Notes under the pieces: model-generated
What the model saw: the letters and a program-made list of their open reading frames with translations, nothing else
What the model was told of the DNA's origin: nothing
Database searches by the model: none
Made by a program: the position numbers and the translations under genes
Shown: in pieces, positions 36,969-46,413 of the stretch
How the letters are laid out: each line of letters opens with the position of its first letter
Numbering within the stretch: the stretch's first letter is position 1
From: Sodiomyces alkalinus F11
Taxonomy: Eukaryota; Ascomycota; Sordariomycetes; Glomerellales; Plectosphaerellaceae
Direction of reading: 5' to 3'
Assembly (NCBI RefSeq): GCF_003711515.1
Contig: NW_021167083.1
Location: 591,697 to 655,696 of the forward strand
DNA: 64,000 nt

Positions 36969-37504
36969 TATTATAGTCGGCCGCCTAATATAGACTAACC
37001 CTATAGGTATACTAGCGTATATCCTACGGGATAGCCCTAGACGGGGGGTAGTATAGGGTAACTCGAGGAGTTATATACTAAGTCACGTGTTACCAGGTAC
37101 GGAGGTACTTAGTATACCGTCCGGGACGGACTAGGGTCGATCACTCCGACGAAGTAACTAATAAGTGATCGGTTATGATAGAATCACCTAGGTATAGCGA
37201 CCACGCAAGGAATAGTCACTACGGGTAAGGAGGCGCTATCACTATATAAACCAGAGTATCCTAGGTCTTGCTTCTACTAGAGAATAAGATATCGATTAAT
37301 CTAAGTCTTCACCTAGACTATTAGTCTACGCTCGACTCTACCTTATAAAGAAGACGCCTAGTCTTTACGACGTAACTACGACTAGACACTACGAATAATA
37401 GTTACTGCTCTTTAGTTAATATCCTCTTCTTATTTTAAACTAAAACCCCGACGCTAGTCCCCTATCGTCCGCTATACTATAGAGGACCGGAAGCCGTCGT
37501 AATA
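36969..37504 (+). repeat. Right LTR of element B
   Basis: It is 536 bp, the same length as the left LTR. Here the first half is heavily RIP-mutated (one of the two CACGTG boxes is lost) while the outer second half keeps more CA/TG, the mirror image of the left LTR. Confidence 0.93.
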
Positions 37505-37509
37505 CTAGG

Positions 37510-37766
37510 ATATAGTAGTAGACTACCGGCTAACTAATAAGTGGATATTTATTATATAAGACGGAGAGCTAGACTATTCCGGAAGGAAGGGGTTAGCGAT
37601 TATCTCTCCTCTATACTACTACCTACCTTTAAGATACTCTTTCTATTAACCACCAGTTAACCTATAATTAGCCTCCCCTTATATAAGACTACGATCCTTA
37701 TCTATTACTCCTTATTATTCTTTAGTCCTTATCCCTTCGGGGTAGATCTAAATCTCCTTCTTAATA
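37510..37766 (+). repeat. Right LTR of element A, remaining 257 bp
   Basis: It continues the A LTR after element B and ends CTTAATA, followed by the target duplication GTATA at 37767-37771. It is more RIP-altered than the left LTR. Confidence 0.9.
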
Positions 37767-37849
37767 GTATACCTATATAATATACCCCCTTATATAAGGT
37801 GGGTCTTCTCCTGGTTAACTAACTAATTAGAGGCTTCGGTTTAAACTAA

Positions 37850-38310
37850 AAGCTCTTAACTTTTCTATCGTAAAATTAATAGTTAAGAGAAAACGCCCTC
37901 GTAAAAGAGATCTAAATCTGCCCTATTTAACCGTTTAATTTAAATCTATCTTAATTAATTCCTCGATCCTAATTAGCCGGATCTACTTAATCGGGTCTAT
38001 ATCTATCGGATCTGCTACGCCCTCGGGGGCCTTTATCGTCGCTACGGCTTTAGTATATTCGATCTCTTCGTACAGTTATTTTAACTACTCGATACGATCC
38101 TTTTAATCTGTTAAATTAAGCTATTACTATAGTCTTTTAACCTCTGCCTCCGGTAGTGCCTTCATTAAACCGTCCGCGATTATATCCTTCGTGTTAACGT
38201 ATATAACCTTAAAAAGGCCTTTCTATACTAACTGGCGCGCCTACTAGTTATAAATATCGACGTGCCAAAGCCTTATTCGTAGGCGTTATACCTTCTTATT
38301 AATAAGGTTA
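37850..38310 (-). pseudogene. Ty1/copia fragment: C-terminus of pol (RNase H)
   Basis: The minus-strand frame reads, with TAA/TAG at Gln/Trp positions, LWHVDIYN..ARQLV.KGLFKVIYVNTKD, then IADGLMKALP, then a charged tail with LNLTD. This is the characteristic end of copia RNase H (HIDIxxHxLRxxV...V.YV.T.xMIADGLTKALP). Only the C-terminal part is present. Its truncated upstream end abuts the protein-kinase-like gene, with that ATG about 50 bp further right. Confidence 0.75.
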
Positions 38311-38357
38311 AGTATTCTCTCCCCTGGCCGGTCACTCAGCCCCCCGATCCTCTGAAC

Positions 38358-39791
38358 ATGGCAGTCCATGACGTTCAGATCGACCACATATGGGGTAATG
38401 ACGATGAAACCCAGACATTCGCTTATGCGCACGACGGGAAAGGAGCTGCACTTACCTTTCGAGCCTCCAGGGATAGAGCGCGGCCTCAGAGCCTCGCGAG
38501 CCGTATTGTGGCGTGCTTTCACGAACTCCCCGTCATGTCCAGCAGCGAGACATTTTCAGAGCGCGCCGCGATGCGCACGGCGCTCGGCGATGCGGCCCGC
38601 CAGGCTTGGCCGAACTGCGTATATGCGGCTGCGGCACCGGACGCGGTCATTGACCTCGACGGCGATGCGGAGGGGCGGATCGACTGGGTCATACGATATG
38701 AGCCTGCGCTCTATCAGCAATATTTAGAAGCGCTCTCGCCGGCCGACTCCGTGCTTATGAAAGATGCCAGCTACAAGTACGTCGACCATCGAGACCTCGT
38801 CATGGTCTACCGCCTGCCAGGGAGAGGGACGTCAGCTGTCGTGCGCCGAGTCTCAACGGCCATGTCCAAGTCGCTATACGTCTTGAAAGGCGTCGATTTC
38901 GGAGACTTTCTGACGTCCCCGGACGAGTTCACGCACGACCGGGATGTCTTCTATCGCGCGATCCAGATCCTCTCCTCGATGCCACCGCATCCCAACATCT
39001 TATCTCCTCCACCGATCATCGCCGTGGCCGGATTGTCCGGAGACGAAGGCAAAGCCCTCGTGTGTGGCACTCTCTATCCTTTCATGGCGCGGGGCACTCT
39101 AGACGATCAGGTCACAAGATGCAAGAAGGACGGAATGCGCCTCAGTTTGCGAGATAAGGCGCGCTGGTGCCTACAGATATCTTCGGCCGTCGCGCACACG
39201 CACCATACGGCGCACACATACCACATGGACATCAAGCCAGCAAACATCCTCGTAGACGACCAGGGAAATACGATTCTGATCGACTGGGAGCAGAGCGGGG
39301 CGCCCCTATATACACTCGCACCAGAAGCAAACGGCGAATGGGATGTGGACGAGGTGGGCGGACTAGGTACTCCGTCGAAGCTGGTATATACGCAATATCA
39401 AGGACCGGTGCGGGTGAACCTTCCCAGAGGTCGGCCATTATGGAACGTTTTTCCGGATTGGAGCAAGCGGTGGCCGAAGGCTTGTGAGGCGGCAGAGGTG
39501 TTCAGTCTGGGCCGGACCATGTGGATGCTGCTACAAGAAGTGCCGCAGGAGGATGTCGAAGATCTCGACCCAGAAGGGATTACGGTTAACTGGAGCGAGG
39601 ATGCTGATGACATACCGGATTGCTGGAAAGCTGTCGTGATGCGCTGCCTAGAGCGCGATCCTAACGAGAGGATCGGACTGGTTGACCTAGTGCAGTTCTG
39701 GGAGGGGCAGCAGCAGATCCCCTTGGCTTCTTGTCTACGGCGCAGGATAAATCACAAGGATTTAACACAACGCTGTCTGGACATTTACTAG
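38358..39791 (+). CDS. Fungal accessory protein kinase-like protein
   Basis: A single exon encodes 477 residues with normal codon use. The C-terminal two thirds is a protein-kinase-like fold: a possible ATP-site Lys near 174, HPNIL, LYPFMARGTLDD, the catalytic loop HMDIKPANILVD (about 289-300), and the metal-binding loop ILIDWEQSG (about 306-314) in place of DFG. It ends with a C-lobe helix containing LERDPNERIGLVDLVQFW. A clear glycine-rich loop is not seen. The N-terminal 150 residues are unrecognised. Such kinases form expanded, patchily distributed families in filamentous fungi, often near repeats; substrates are unknown. The ATG is only about 40 bp from RIP-mutated copia sequence, so its promoter must lie in transposon-derived DNA or the gene has lost its native 5' region. 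Catalytic Asp residues are kept, so activity is possible. Confidence 0.8.
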   Translation: MAVHDVQIDHIWGNDDETQTFAYAHDGKGAALTFRASRDRARPQSLASRIVACFHELPVMSSSETFSERAAMRTALGDAARQAWPNCVYAAAAPDAVIDLDGDAEGRIDWVIRYEPALYQQYLEALSPADSVLMKDASYKYVDHRDLVMVYRLPGRGTSAVVRRVSTAMSKSLYVLKGVDFGDFLTSPDEFTHDRDVFYRAIQILSSMPPHPNILSPPPIIAVAGLSGDEGKALVCGTLYPFMARGTLDDQVTRCKKDGMRLSLRDKARWCLQISSAVAHTHHTAHTYHMDIKPANILVDDQGNTILIDWEQSGAPLYTLAPEANGEWDVDEVGGLGTPSKLVYTQYQGPVRVNLPRGRPLWNVFPDWSKRWPKACEAAEVFSLGRTMWMLLQEVPQEDVEDLDPEGITVNWSEDADDIPDCWKAVVMRCLERDPNERIGLVDLVQFWEGQQQIPLASCLRRRINHKDLTQRCLDIY

Positions 39792-41206
39792 AATACATTA
39801 AGAATAATACACCTCTCTATCGAATATATTTATGCAATGTCCTTTGGGAATTACACTGTAATTTGCGAAGCTGATAGCTCTAGCGAGTGAGTATCCCTGT
39901 CCTCGAATAATACCTGTACTTTATTCTAGCACCGAGACGGAAAGGGACAGGCTTTAGACCTCTAGGAGAAACTGAGTTGAGATTTCAAGAAAGTCATCAA
40001 TCTAAGGAGCCATAAATACTGCCACGCATATGTAATCCTATAGCATATGGGGCGTGGCACGGGTAGAGATATTCAAGTTGGAAGATGAGCGAAGTTATTA
40101 GAACCCGGAGTATCCTAGGGAACGTGGTGGAACGAATCAGTGTCTTCGTTCCGCTAGATACCCGTACGTACATAGGCTAAACCTGCCAAAACACAGAACT
40201 GAACAGGCTGGGCAAGGAGAAAGAGAGACGACTACTTGCCAGTGAAGAGAGAGCATAATAAGGTAGTTAGAGAGACAACTGCTCTTGGCCCCAATGCGCG
40301 CAACTGCGGTTCCGGAGATTCTTGGCGAGACGTTTTAACTCGAAGTTGGAAGGCCCTTATCAACGAGACATATAGCAGTGATGTCACCATTCCTGGGAAA
40401 GCAGTCTTCTTAAAAGAACGAACCACAACTTCGGTTGAAGTTAAGCCGACAAAGTTTCAATGTTTAATCCTCGGTCCATTTTCGCTCGAGTTTACTCCCC
40501 TCCTCGTCTAGGGGATTATCTGATGGACGGAGGATAGGTAATTAATCAAAAGACAGCAAGATGCCCACCACTTCTTCCATTACTCACTATTCGTTGCTCG
40601 TACTCCGTGGAGCGACGAGCTGGGGAACAGGTAATGCTTGCAATTACGAAGCATTTGTATGTCGATGCTCAACGCAGAGCGCCTGCTGGTGTCGCTGGTA
40701 CCAAGTTTAGCAACTCCATCGTTTTCTCATAAGCTAGTCAAAGCCTTTACTCGAAGTGGTCAATCCCGATGAGGGATGCCGGCTAATTTTTTGAACCTTT
40801 TTTTCTTCCTTTCCTATTGTCGAAGTGGCCGATCTCCCGAAACGTCCCGACGCCGAATTGTCCAAAATTGGCTTCCCCAGACTGTTGCAAGTCTCACCGC
40901 CCGGCAACGGACTGGCAGAATTTCCACGACCCTGACTCGTCCAAGCCGCTACCGTAATCATATTTCGCTTGTTATCGGACGATTCTCAACCTTTTTTTTT
41001 TTTGGGCCCGCACCCCAGTCACAACCCTGAATATATCCCTTAGTTGACGCTTTACCTCCGTCCAAAGGAAGAAGAAGAAAAAAAGCCAAGCTTTGTGACT
41101 TCTTCGGGTGACAGACAACAAACTGGGAGTCGAGAACCGAGAACTCACTTAATAACGAAGAAAGCACGCACATAACCAGGGCGTCCATCGCAAGTCTGCT
41201 GGCACC
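39792..41206. other. Intergenic region: 3' of the kinase gene and cbr1 promoter
   Basis: No convincing gene is seen; a 91-codon frame at 40,236-40,511 has no recognisable features. Long T runs occur near 40,796 and 40,991. The base composition is normal, so the stretch is outside the RIP island. Confidence 0.6.
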
Positions 41207-42454
41207 ATGTCCGAATCCATCCTCTCCAGGAAATACTTCGACAATGTCTACATCCCCGTAGGACTCATCATCGTCGGCTCTCTCATCGTGGACCGTCGCT
41301 GGATTGTCTACAGCGTGAGCATCGCCCTCGCGCTCGGCGCCTGGAAGTTCCACAGCCTTCGTACGTGGTCATCCACCTATGCGCAGGCTTTCCCCCTCCT
41401 CTCTGCCCTTTGCTCCCCTCTCCTCCCCAAGATGCTCGCGTAACCTAACGCGCCAACCAATCGATAGAACCGAAGAAGGTCCTCAAGCCCGACTCATTCC
41501 AGGACTTCGAGCTCAAGGAGAAGACGGTCATCTCCCACAATGTAGCCATGTACGTGTCTCCTCAGCCCTGCTTTCCTGAAGTCTACAATCGGCCCAAGCC
41601 CCTGATCCTGCTAGCCGTCTGTATCTGACCATGGGGCTGACTCTCCCGCTATGACTCCTATAGCTACCGATTCTCCCTCCCTTCCCCCTCTTCCATCCTC
41701 GGCCTCCCCATCGGCCAGCACATCTCCATTGGCGCGACTCTGGCGCAACCTGACGGCACCCCGAAGGAGATTGTGCGGTCGTACACCCCCATCTCGGGTG
41801 ACCACCAGCCGGGCTACTTCGACCTCCTCATCAAGTCCTACCCCACCGGCAATATCTCCAAGTACATGGCCTCCCTCAAGGTGGGCGAGACCATTCGCGT
41901 AAAGGGCCCCAAGGGCGCCTTCGTCTACACCCCGAACATGGTCCGCCACTTCGGCATGATCGCCGGAGGCACCGGCATCACGCCCATGCTCCAGGTCATC
42001 CGCGCCATCATCCGCGGCCGTGCCGCCGGCGACAAGACCCAGGTCGACCTCATCTTCGCCAACGTCACGTCCCAGGATATTCTCTTGAAGGAGGACCTCG
42101 ACGCCCTCGTCAAGGAGGACAGCGGCATCCGTGTCCACTACGTGCTCGACAACCCTCCCGAGGGCTGGACTGGCGGTGTTGGCTACGTCACCCCCGACAT
42201 GATCACGGTAAGATAGATGCACCGGCGTGGGGGGATTGCCCCCGTTTTTCTCCCGTAATCCGTTTCTTCGCAAAACCGAACCCCGTTTACTGACAAGTCT
42301 GTAGAAATGGCTCCCCAAGCCTGCCGACGACGTCAAGATTCTCCTCTGCGGTCCTCCTCCCATGGTGAGCGCGCTCAAGAAGACCACCCAGGCCCTCGGC
42401 TTCCAGAAGGCCCGTCCCGTCAGTAAGCTGGAGGACCAAGTCTTTGCCTTTTAG
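41207..42454 (+). CDS. cbr1: NADH-cytochrome b5 reductase 1
   Basis: Four exons: 41207-41360, 41468-41549, 41664-42207 and 42305-42454, encoding 309 residues. Donors are GTACGT, GTACGT and GTAAGA; acceptors are ATAG, ATAG and GTAG; phases agree. The enzyme passes electrons from NADH through FAD to cytochrome b5 (fatty-acid desaturation, sterol synthesis) and, in yeast, also to the diphthamide pathway. One N-terminal membrane segment (about residues 14-38) anchors it in the outer mitochondrial or ER membrane. The FAD-binding RSYTPIS (about 116-122) and GNISKYM follow, then the NADH-binding GGTGITPM (about 181-188) and CGPPPM (about 274-279). The C-terminus KLEDQVFAF is typical of the family. 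The length matches fungal Cbr1. Confidence 0.96.
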
Positions 42455-42910
42455 ACGACGGCATATAGTGCACTTTGAGCATTAAAAAAACAAAAGCGTC
42501 TCCTTCGTCAGAGTAGAGAAGAAGCAAGCATAAGGAAAAAGGACGCGCCCGGAACTGAATAGAGAGGGTTAATATGAGAGACAATCATGAATAGGCTACC
42601 TTATGCGGCGCTTTGTACGGATACATGTACCTTTATCAACACAACATGAAATGCCCTTTTTTTTTCGTCCTCCGAAATCGGCGCTCGACCTTTAGTACCT
42701 GGGTACTTCACGCAATTTCATTTAGTGTGGCTGTGCTATGTATTACATAATTTCCGCTAGCCTCTTCGAGTGACGTACCCCATGTGGCTCGGTCAGCTAA
42801 ATATTTTGGCGACCTTGTCCAACATCGAGGCTCCAGACCCACCCCTAGACTTCACATCTCCTTTCTCACAACCACAAACTCCTCCCCTCTGCACAAGGGC
42901 GCCATCCACC
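42455..42910. other. Intergenic region between cbr1 and spp2
   Basis: It is 456 bp and holds the cbr1 3' UTR and the spp2 promoter. The frame of spp2 is open upstream to 42,770 without a good start context. Nothing else is seen. Confidence 0.6.
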
Positions 42911-44098
42911 ATGTCGAACCCGAATCCCTCTTCAGCGCCCAGGATAGCCATATCCTTTGGAACCCCCAAATCCTCCAACTCCGCCAGAGACCAGTCAAAG
43001 CCAAAACCGCCACCCTCACGCCTTGGCAAGCGAGCCCGCCCACACGCACTTGGCCATGACTCCCACAGCGACGACTCCGATTCCGACTCCGACCCCGACC
43101 GCCGCGGGCGGCACGAGGCCATCACAGAACTCGGGGGCGAGGAAGCCCCGAAAAAGCGCCCCAGGGAGCTCGTGATCGAAAGCCAGCCCAACCGCAACTG
43201 GAAGGACGAACTACGCGCCAAGCGAGGCGGCGGCGGGAAGAAGAACCTCCTCCCTCCCGAAGTGCAGGCACGAAAACAAAAGGGAAGGGAGGATCCGAAA
43301 GAAACGGCGCCCGCGGACGGGGTCGGGGATGAGGAGATCCAATGGGGCCTCGCCGTGAAAAAGCGCAAGACGGAGCAACCATCCGACGAAGAAGGCGATG
43401 GCGACGAAAGGGACAGACGCCAATCATCTTCCCGCTCGCCAGGGGACGACGGCGACAACGAAAGAACCAACAGCAAAGAAGGCGAAGACGACGCCCCGCG
43501 AGACAAAACCCCCCCCCCAGGAACCACCGCCGACGACGAAGCGATGGACGCCCTTCTCGGCCGTCGCGGGAAGAACCCAGACGCCGAGCGCGTCATCCGC
43601 CCCGCCACGGAAGACGAGGCCTACCAGGAGGACGTGCAGCGGCACGTCGGCGCCGACTCGACCCTCAACGACTACGACGCCATCCCGGACGGCGAGTTCG
43701 GCGCCGCGCTGCTGCGCGGTATGGGCTGGGACGGCAAGCTGCGCGGCCCGCGGCCCCGCGCGACGGGCGAGCGGCGGCAGAACCTCCTCGGATTGGGGGC
43801 CAAACGGCTCAAGGAGGATGAGGACCTGGGGCAGTGGAATCACGGCGGCGGCTCCGGCGGGCGGGGGAAGGGCCGGGGGGGTTCGAAGCGGCCGCCCCGG
43901 TTACATGACTATCGGCGGGAGGAGGAGAAGAGGAAGGCGGAGAGGAGGGAGAGGAGGGGGGAAGGGTACAGGGAGGAGAGGGAGAGGGATGGGGATAGGG
44001 ATAGGTATAGAGACCGCGATCGCGAGAGGGATAACCGTCGGGACAGAGAGAGGGATGGGGACCGAGGGTATCGAAACGGTGACTCTAGGCGCTACTGA
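42911..44098 (+). CDS. spp2: Pre-mRNA-splicing factor Spp2 (G-patch protein)
   Basis: A single exon encodes 395 residues from the ATG in ACCATGTCGAACC; the frame is open further upstream but that ATG is the best start. The protein is highly charged. Residues about 258-275 carry the Spp2/GPKOW signature YDAIPDGEFGAALLRGMGW, a G-patch that binds and activates the DEAH helicase Prp2 to remodel the spliceosome before the first step of splicing. The C-terminal about 100 residues are RGG and RD/RE repeats (DRDRYRDRDRER), longer than in yeast Spp2 (185 residues) and usual in Pezizomycotina. The protein is nuclear. It converges tail to tail with the transporter gene on its right. Confidence 0.92.
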   Translation: MSNPNPSSAPRIAISFGTPKSSNSARDQSKPKPPPSRLGKRARPHALGHDSHSDDSDSDSDPDRRGRHEAITELGGEEAPKKRPRELVIESQPNRNWKDELRAKRGGGGKKNLLPPEVQARKQKGREDPKETAPADGVGDEEIQWGLAVKKRKTEQPSDEEGDGDERDRRQSSSRSPGDDGDNERTNSKEGEDDAPRDKTPPPGTTADDEAMDALLGRRGKNPDAERVIRPATEDEAYQEDVQRHVGADSTLNDYDAIPDGEFGAALLRGMGWDGKLRGPRPRATGERRQNLLGLGAKRLKEDEDLGQWNHGGGSGGRGKGRGGSKRPPRLHDYRREEEKRKAERRERRGEGYREERERDGDRDRYRDRDRERDNRRDRERDGDRGYRNGDSRRY

Positions 44099-44535
44099 GC
44101 ATGGGCAGCTTCGACTCTCACCGACGGAACGGACGAAGAGAGGGCTGGTGTTCAGAAATGCAAACATCTTCTTCGCCACGCTCGGTTATATCACGGAGGA
44201 GACATATCACGGGAACCATATTGACATCAAGCGTTTATCGGTATTAAGGATGACCCGTGGTGAGGCAAGAACGGGAAGCCAAGGTTCGTCGTTTTCGCCA
44301 AGACAAATCACAGTGGTGTGTATGGCTTATTGAGACGGCACGCACCAGCAGGTGGAACACCAAGGCGAGCCGTCCATCCAAATGCTACAGCTGTATTGAT
44401 ATCGAACGCTGATCCGTGGAATCCCACTGGGAGAACAGGCAACCCAAAATGTAATTCGTGCAATATCAAACCAACGGACAGTTGCCAGTACATAATTGCA
44501 GCAGTAGCCCTGTCGGCCTCCAACCCCGGCACCGA
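44099..44535. other. Convergent intergenic region between spp2 and the sugar transporter
   Basis: It is 437 bp between two stop codons of converging genes. It should hold both 3' UTRs. No other feature is visible. Confidence 0.6.
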
Positions 44536-46413
44536 TTACGATCCTGACGCAGGTCTTGATCTTGGTTCTGGTTCCGGCTCTGACAGTATGGTGGTTTTAA
44601 ACCTTCTCGCCAGCGTCTTACGCTGGAACAACTCATCAATCTCGGCAAAGCTGCGGCCCTTCGTCTCGGGAAGCCGGAACCAAGCCCAGGTCAAGAAGAC
44701 CATGTTGAGGCCGGCGAAGACGAGGGCGGCACGGGGACCGAGACCCCACCCATTGGGGATGTCCTCTAGCATCTTCGGGGTGAGGAAGAGATTGAAGAGG
44801 CCAGCGATGAGATAGGAGCAGCGTCCGATGACGATGGTCTTGGCCTTGAGCCTGGTGGACGGCATCTCACTGACTAGGGAGTAGGTGAGGGGCCCGATGG
44901 ACAGGTTGTAGACGGCGGTGAAAAAGATAAGAAGGGCGGCGATGGCCCATGGTATGGCCGGGTGGTGGCCGATGAAGAAACCGAGAAAGCCCACGCCGCT
45001 TAGGAGGATGGTCGAGAGTGTAAGACCGGAGATCCAGATGCGACGCCGTCCGAAGTAACGCATCAGGAGCCAGGAGAAACTGATGGCGACGATGCCGAGG
45101 CCGTACTGGACGAGGGTGTAGTCAAAGGCGTTCTCGGGTTTGATGCCGCCTTTTTGGTAGAGCTTGGCCGAGTAGTACATGAGACAGGAACCGCAGAGTT
45201 GCTGTGTCAGGTTTAGCATGACCACGACCTCGGTGCGGCGACGGTTAGTAGCCTTGAAACAGTCGAGGTATTGACCGCAGCTCTCGTCTCGGGCTCTGCT
45301 TTCGTCTTGCCCACCGCCTTCTTCTTCGTGACTGCTGCCCCCAACAGCTAGGTTCTTTTCCGAGCCTGGAGGAGCGTTGGATCGTTCCCTGCCGGGCTGG
45401 CCTGGGTTGTCTCCGTCTTCCACAGTCCTGTCCGCGTCTCGCTCGTGGGCGTTGGTCAATTCTAGGATGCGGAGTTGGCCCTCGGCGGGGAAATCCCTGT
45501 CGTTGTTGAGTCGACGGATGGACTCGAGGGCCTCTCTGGACCGACCGTGCCGGACAAACCACCAAGGCGACTCGGGTGCGAGGTAGACGAACAAGGCGAC
45601 AGGCACAGGCCACGTCCACTGGACAGCCACGGGGATCCGAAAGGCGGCGAAGTTGTCAAGACGGGTGACGGCCTTGGTGGCCCCGGTGGCCAGAAGCTGG
45701 CCCAAGATCCAGCACATGTTGACGAACGTGGTCAAGGTGGGACGGAGCTTGACTGGGGCGACCTCGGAGGCGTAGGGAAGGGTGGTAGCCTGGAAAACAC
45801 CCCAGGGCATGCCGAGGAGAAACTCGCCAGCAAGAAGGACACCGAGACCGCCGTTGGAACCAGCAGTGCCGATGGCCTGGGTGGAGAAAAAGGGGACGAA
45901 GAGGAATACGAGGACCGAGCCAAGGGCGATCAAGACGGTCCTGCGATAGCCGAAGCGGTCGACACAGTGACCGGTCAGGTATATGGCACAGACTTGGCCG
46001 AGGAGGGCGGCACACTGGATCAACGACTGCCAGAGGGCAGGGATCTCTGGAGCCTTGCCCGGGGCTGGCTCAACTCCAAAGAGAGATTGGAACTGGCGAA
46101 GCGAGAAAAAGTTGCCCATGAGGGCTAGGTCGTAGCCCTCTCCTATGATGGTCACAGAGAAGACGAGGGAGTAGAAAACTGCCGCCTTCCAGAAGCGGAC
46201 GACTCGCCAAATGCTGACCGTGGGGTCCTTCTCGAGAAGGAACGCTTGCAAGGCGTCCCTGTCGCGGGCGATGTAGTTGGGGACATCATCTTCCGGGCAC
46301 CTCATGTGGCCACCGTCTTGTGGTGTGTCGTGGGCTGTACTTGTGGGCGATACTGAATCCACCGAGTTTTCTTGTCTCGCCGGACCAACATTGTCATCTC
46401 GGGCTGCCGACAT
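44536..46413 (-). CDS. MFS sugar transporter, alpha-glucoside/maltose permease type
   Basis: A single exon encodes 625 residues from the first ATG at 46413. It has twelve predicted membrane segments. Family marks of MFS sugar porters are present: GEGYDLALMGNFFSLRQFQ in segment 1, DRFGYRRT in the segment 2-3 loop, PESPWWFVRHGR after segment 6, and PETKGRSFAEIDELF after segment 12. The segment 1 wording (GYDxALxGxFF) is typical of fungal maltose/alpha-glucoside:H+ symporters such as Mal and Agt1. The central cytosolic loop (about residues 310-385) is unusually long and acidic, rich in Glu/Ser/Gly, and could be a regulatory or degradation segment. It neighbours a second, unrelated sugar permease. 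Substrate specificity is inferred from family resemblance only. Confidence 0.85.
   Translation of the reverse strand: MSAARDDNVGPARQENSVDSVSPTSTAHDTPQDGGHMRCPEDDVPNYIARDRDALQAFLLEKDPTVSIWRVVRFWKAAVFYSLVFSVTIIGEGYDLALMGNFFSLRQFQSLFGVEPAPGKAPEIPALWQSLIQCAALLGQVCAIYLTGHCVDRFGYRRTVLIALGSVLVFLFVPFFSTQAIGTAGSNGGLGVLLAGEFLLGMPWGVFQATTLPYASEVAPVKLRPTLTTFVNMCWILGQLLATGATKAVTRLDNFAAFRIPVAVQWTWPVPVALFVYLAPESPWWFVRHGRSREALESIRRLNNDRDFPAEGQLRILELTNAHERDADRTVEDGDNPGQPGRERSNAPPGSEKNLAVGGSSHEEEGGGQDESRARDESCGQYLDCFKATNRRRTEVVVMLNLTQQLCGSCLMYYSAKLYQKGGIKPENAFDYTLVQYGLGIVAISFSWLLMRYFGRRRIWISGLTLSTILLSGVGFLGFFIGHHPAIPWAIAALLIFFTAVYNLSIGPLTYSLVSEMPSTRLKAKTIVIGRCSYLIAGLFNLFLTPKMLEDIPNGWGLGPRAALVFAGLNMVFLTWAWFRLPETKGRSFAEIDELFQRKTLARRFKTTILSEPEPEPRSRPASGS

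Larger units (their letters stand above)
30178..37504 (+). mobile_element. Element B: Ty3/gypsy chromovirus nested in the right LTR of A
   Basis: This 7327-bp element has two 536-bp LTRs (30178-30713 and 36969-37504). Their ends are TATTAYRG and CGTAATA, RIP-altered TG...CA. The target duplication CTAGG lies at 30173-30177 and 37505-37509. A polypurine tract lies directly before the right LTR. Internal order: acidic N-terminal gag, CCHC knuckle, protease, RT, RNase H, integrase, chromodomain, then an antisense frame. It is younger than element A because it interrupts A's LTR. Confidence 0.94.
17459..37766 (+). mobile_element. Element A: Ty3/gypsy chromovirus carrying nested insertions
   Basis: LTRs of 298 bp lie at 17459-17756 and, split by element B, at 30137-30177 plus 37510-37766. 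Both begin TATTAGG and end CTTAATA, that is, TG...CA ends altered by RIP. The target duplication GTATA is present at 17454-17458 and 37767-37771. The two pieces of the right LTR add up to exactly 298 bp. A purine-rich AGGAAGGGG near 30,123 may be the polypurine tract. The internal region encodes a decayed gag-pol on the plus strand, with later insertions downstream (a LINE holding a solo LTR). The order of insertion is inferred from the nesting. Confidence 0.9.
16988..38320. other. RIP-mutated transposon island
   Basis: Over about 21 kb the dinucleotides CA and TG are strikingly rare, TA is abundant and CG is kept. This is the signature of CpA-targeted repeat-induced point mutation, a premeiotic process known in Pezizomycotina. 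ATG codons are almost absent, so open frames disappear. Retroelement frames can still be read if TAA/TAG are regarded as mutated Gln (or Trp) codons. The edges are abrupt: normal single-copy sequence resumes within a few tens of bases of 16,988 and 38,320. Confidence 0.93.

Noticed and set aside
17459..37766. CRISPR-like regular repeats
   Set aside because: Repeats here are LTRs, tandem duplications and hairpins without regular spacers, and the window is fungal.
40236..40511. 91-codon frame between the kinase gene and cbr1
   Set aside because: No recognisable features, overlapping frames on both strands, and no start or intron support.
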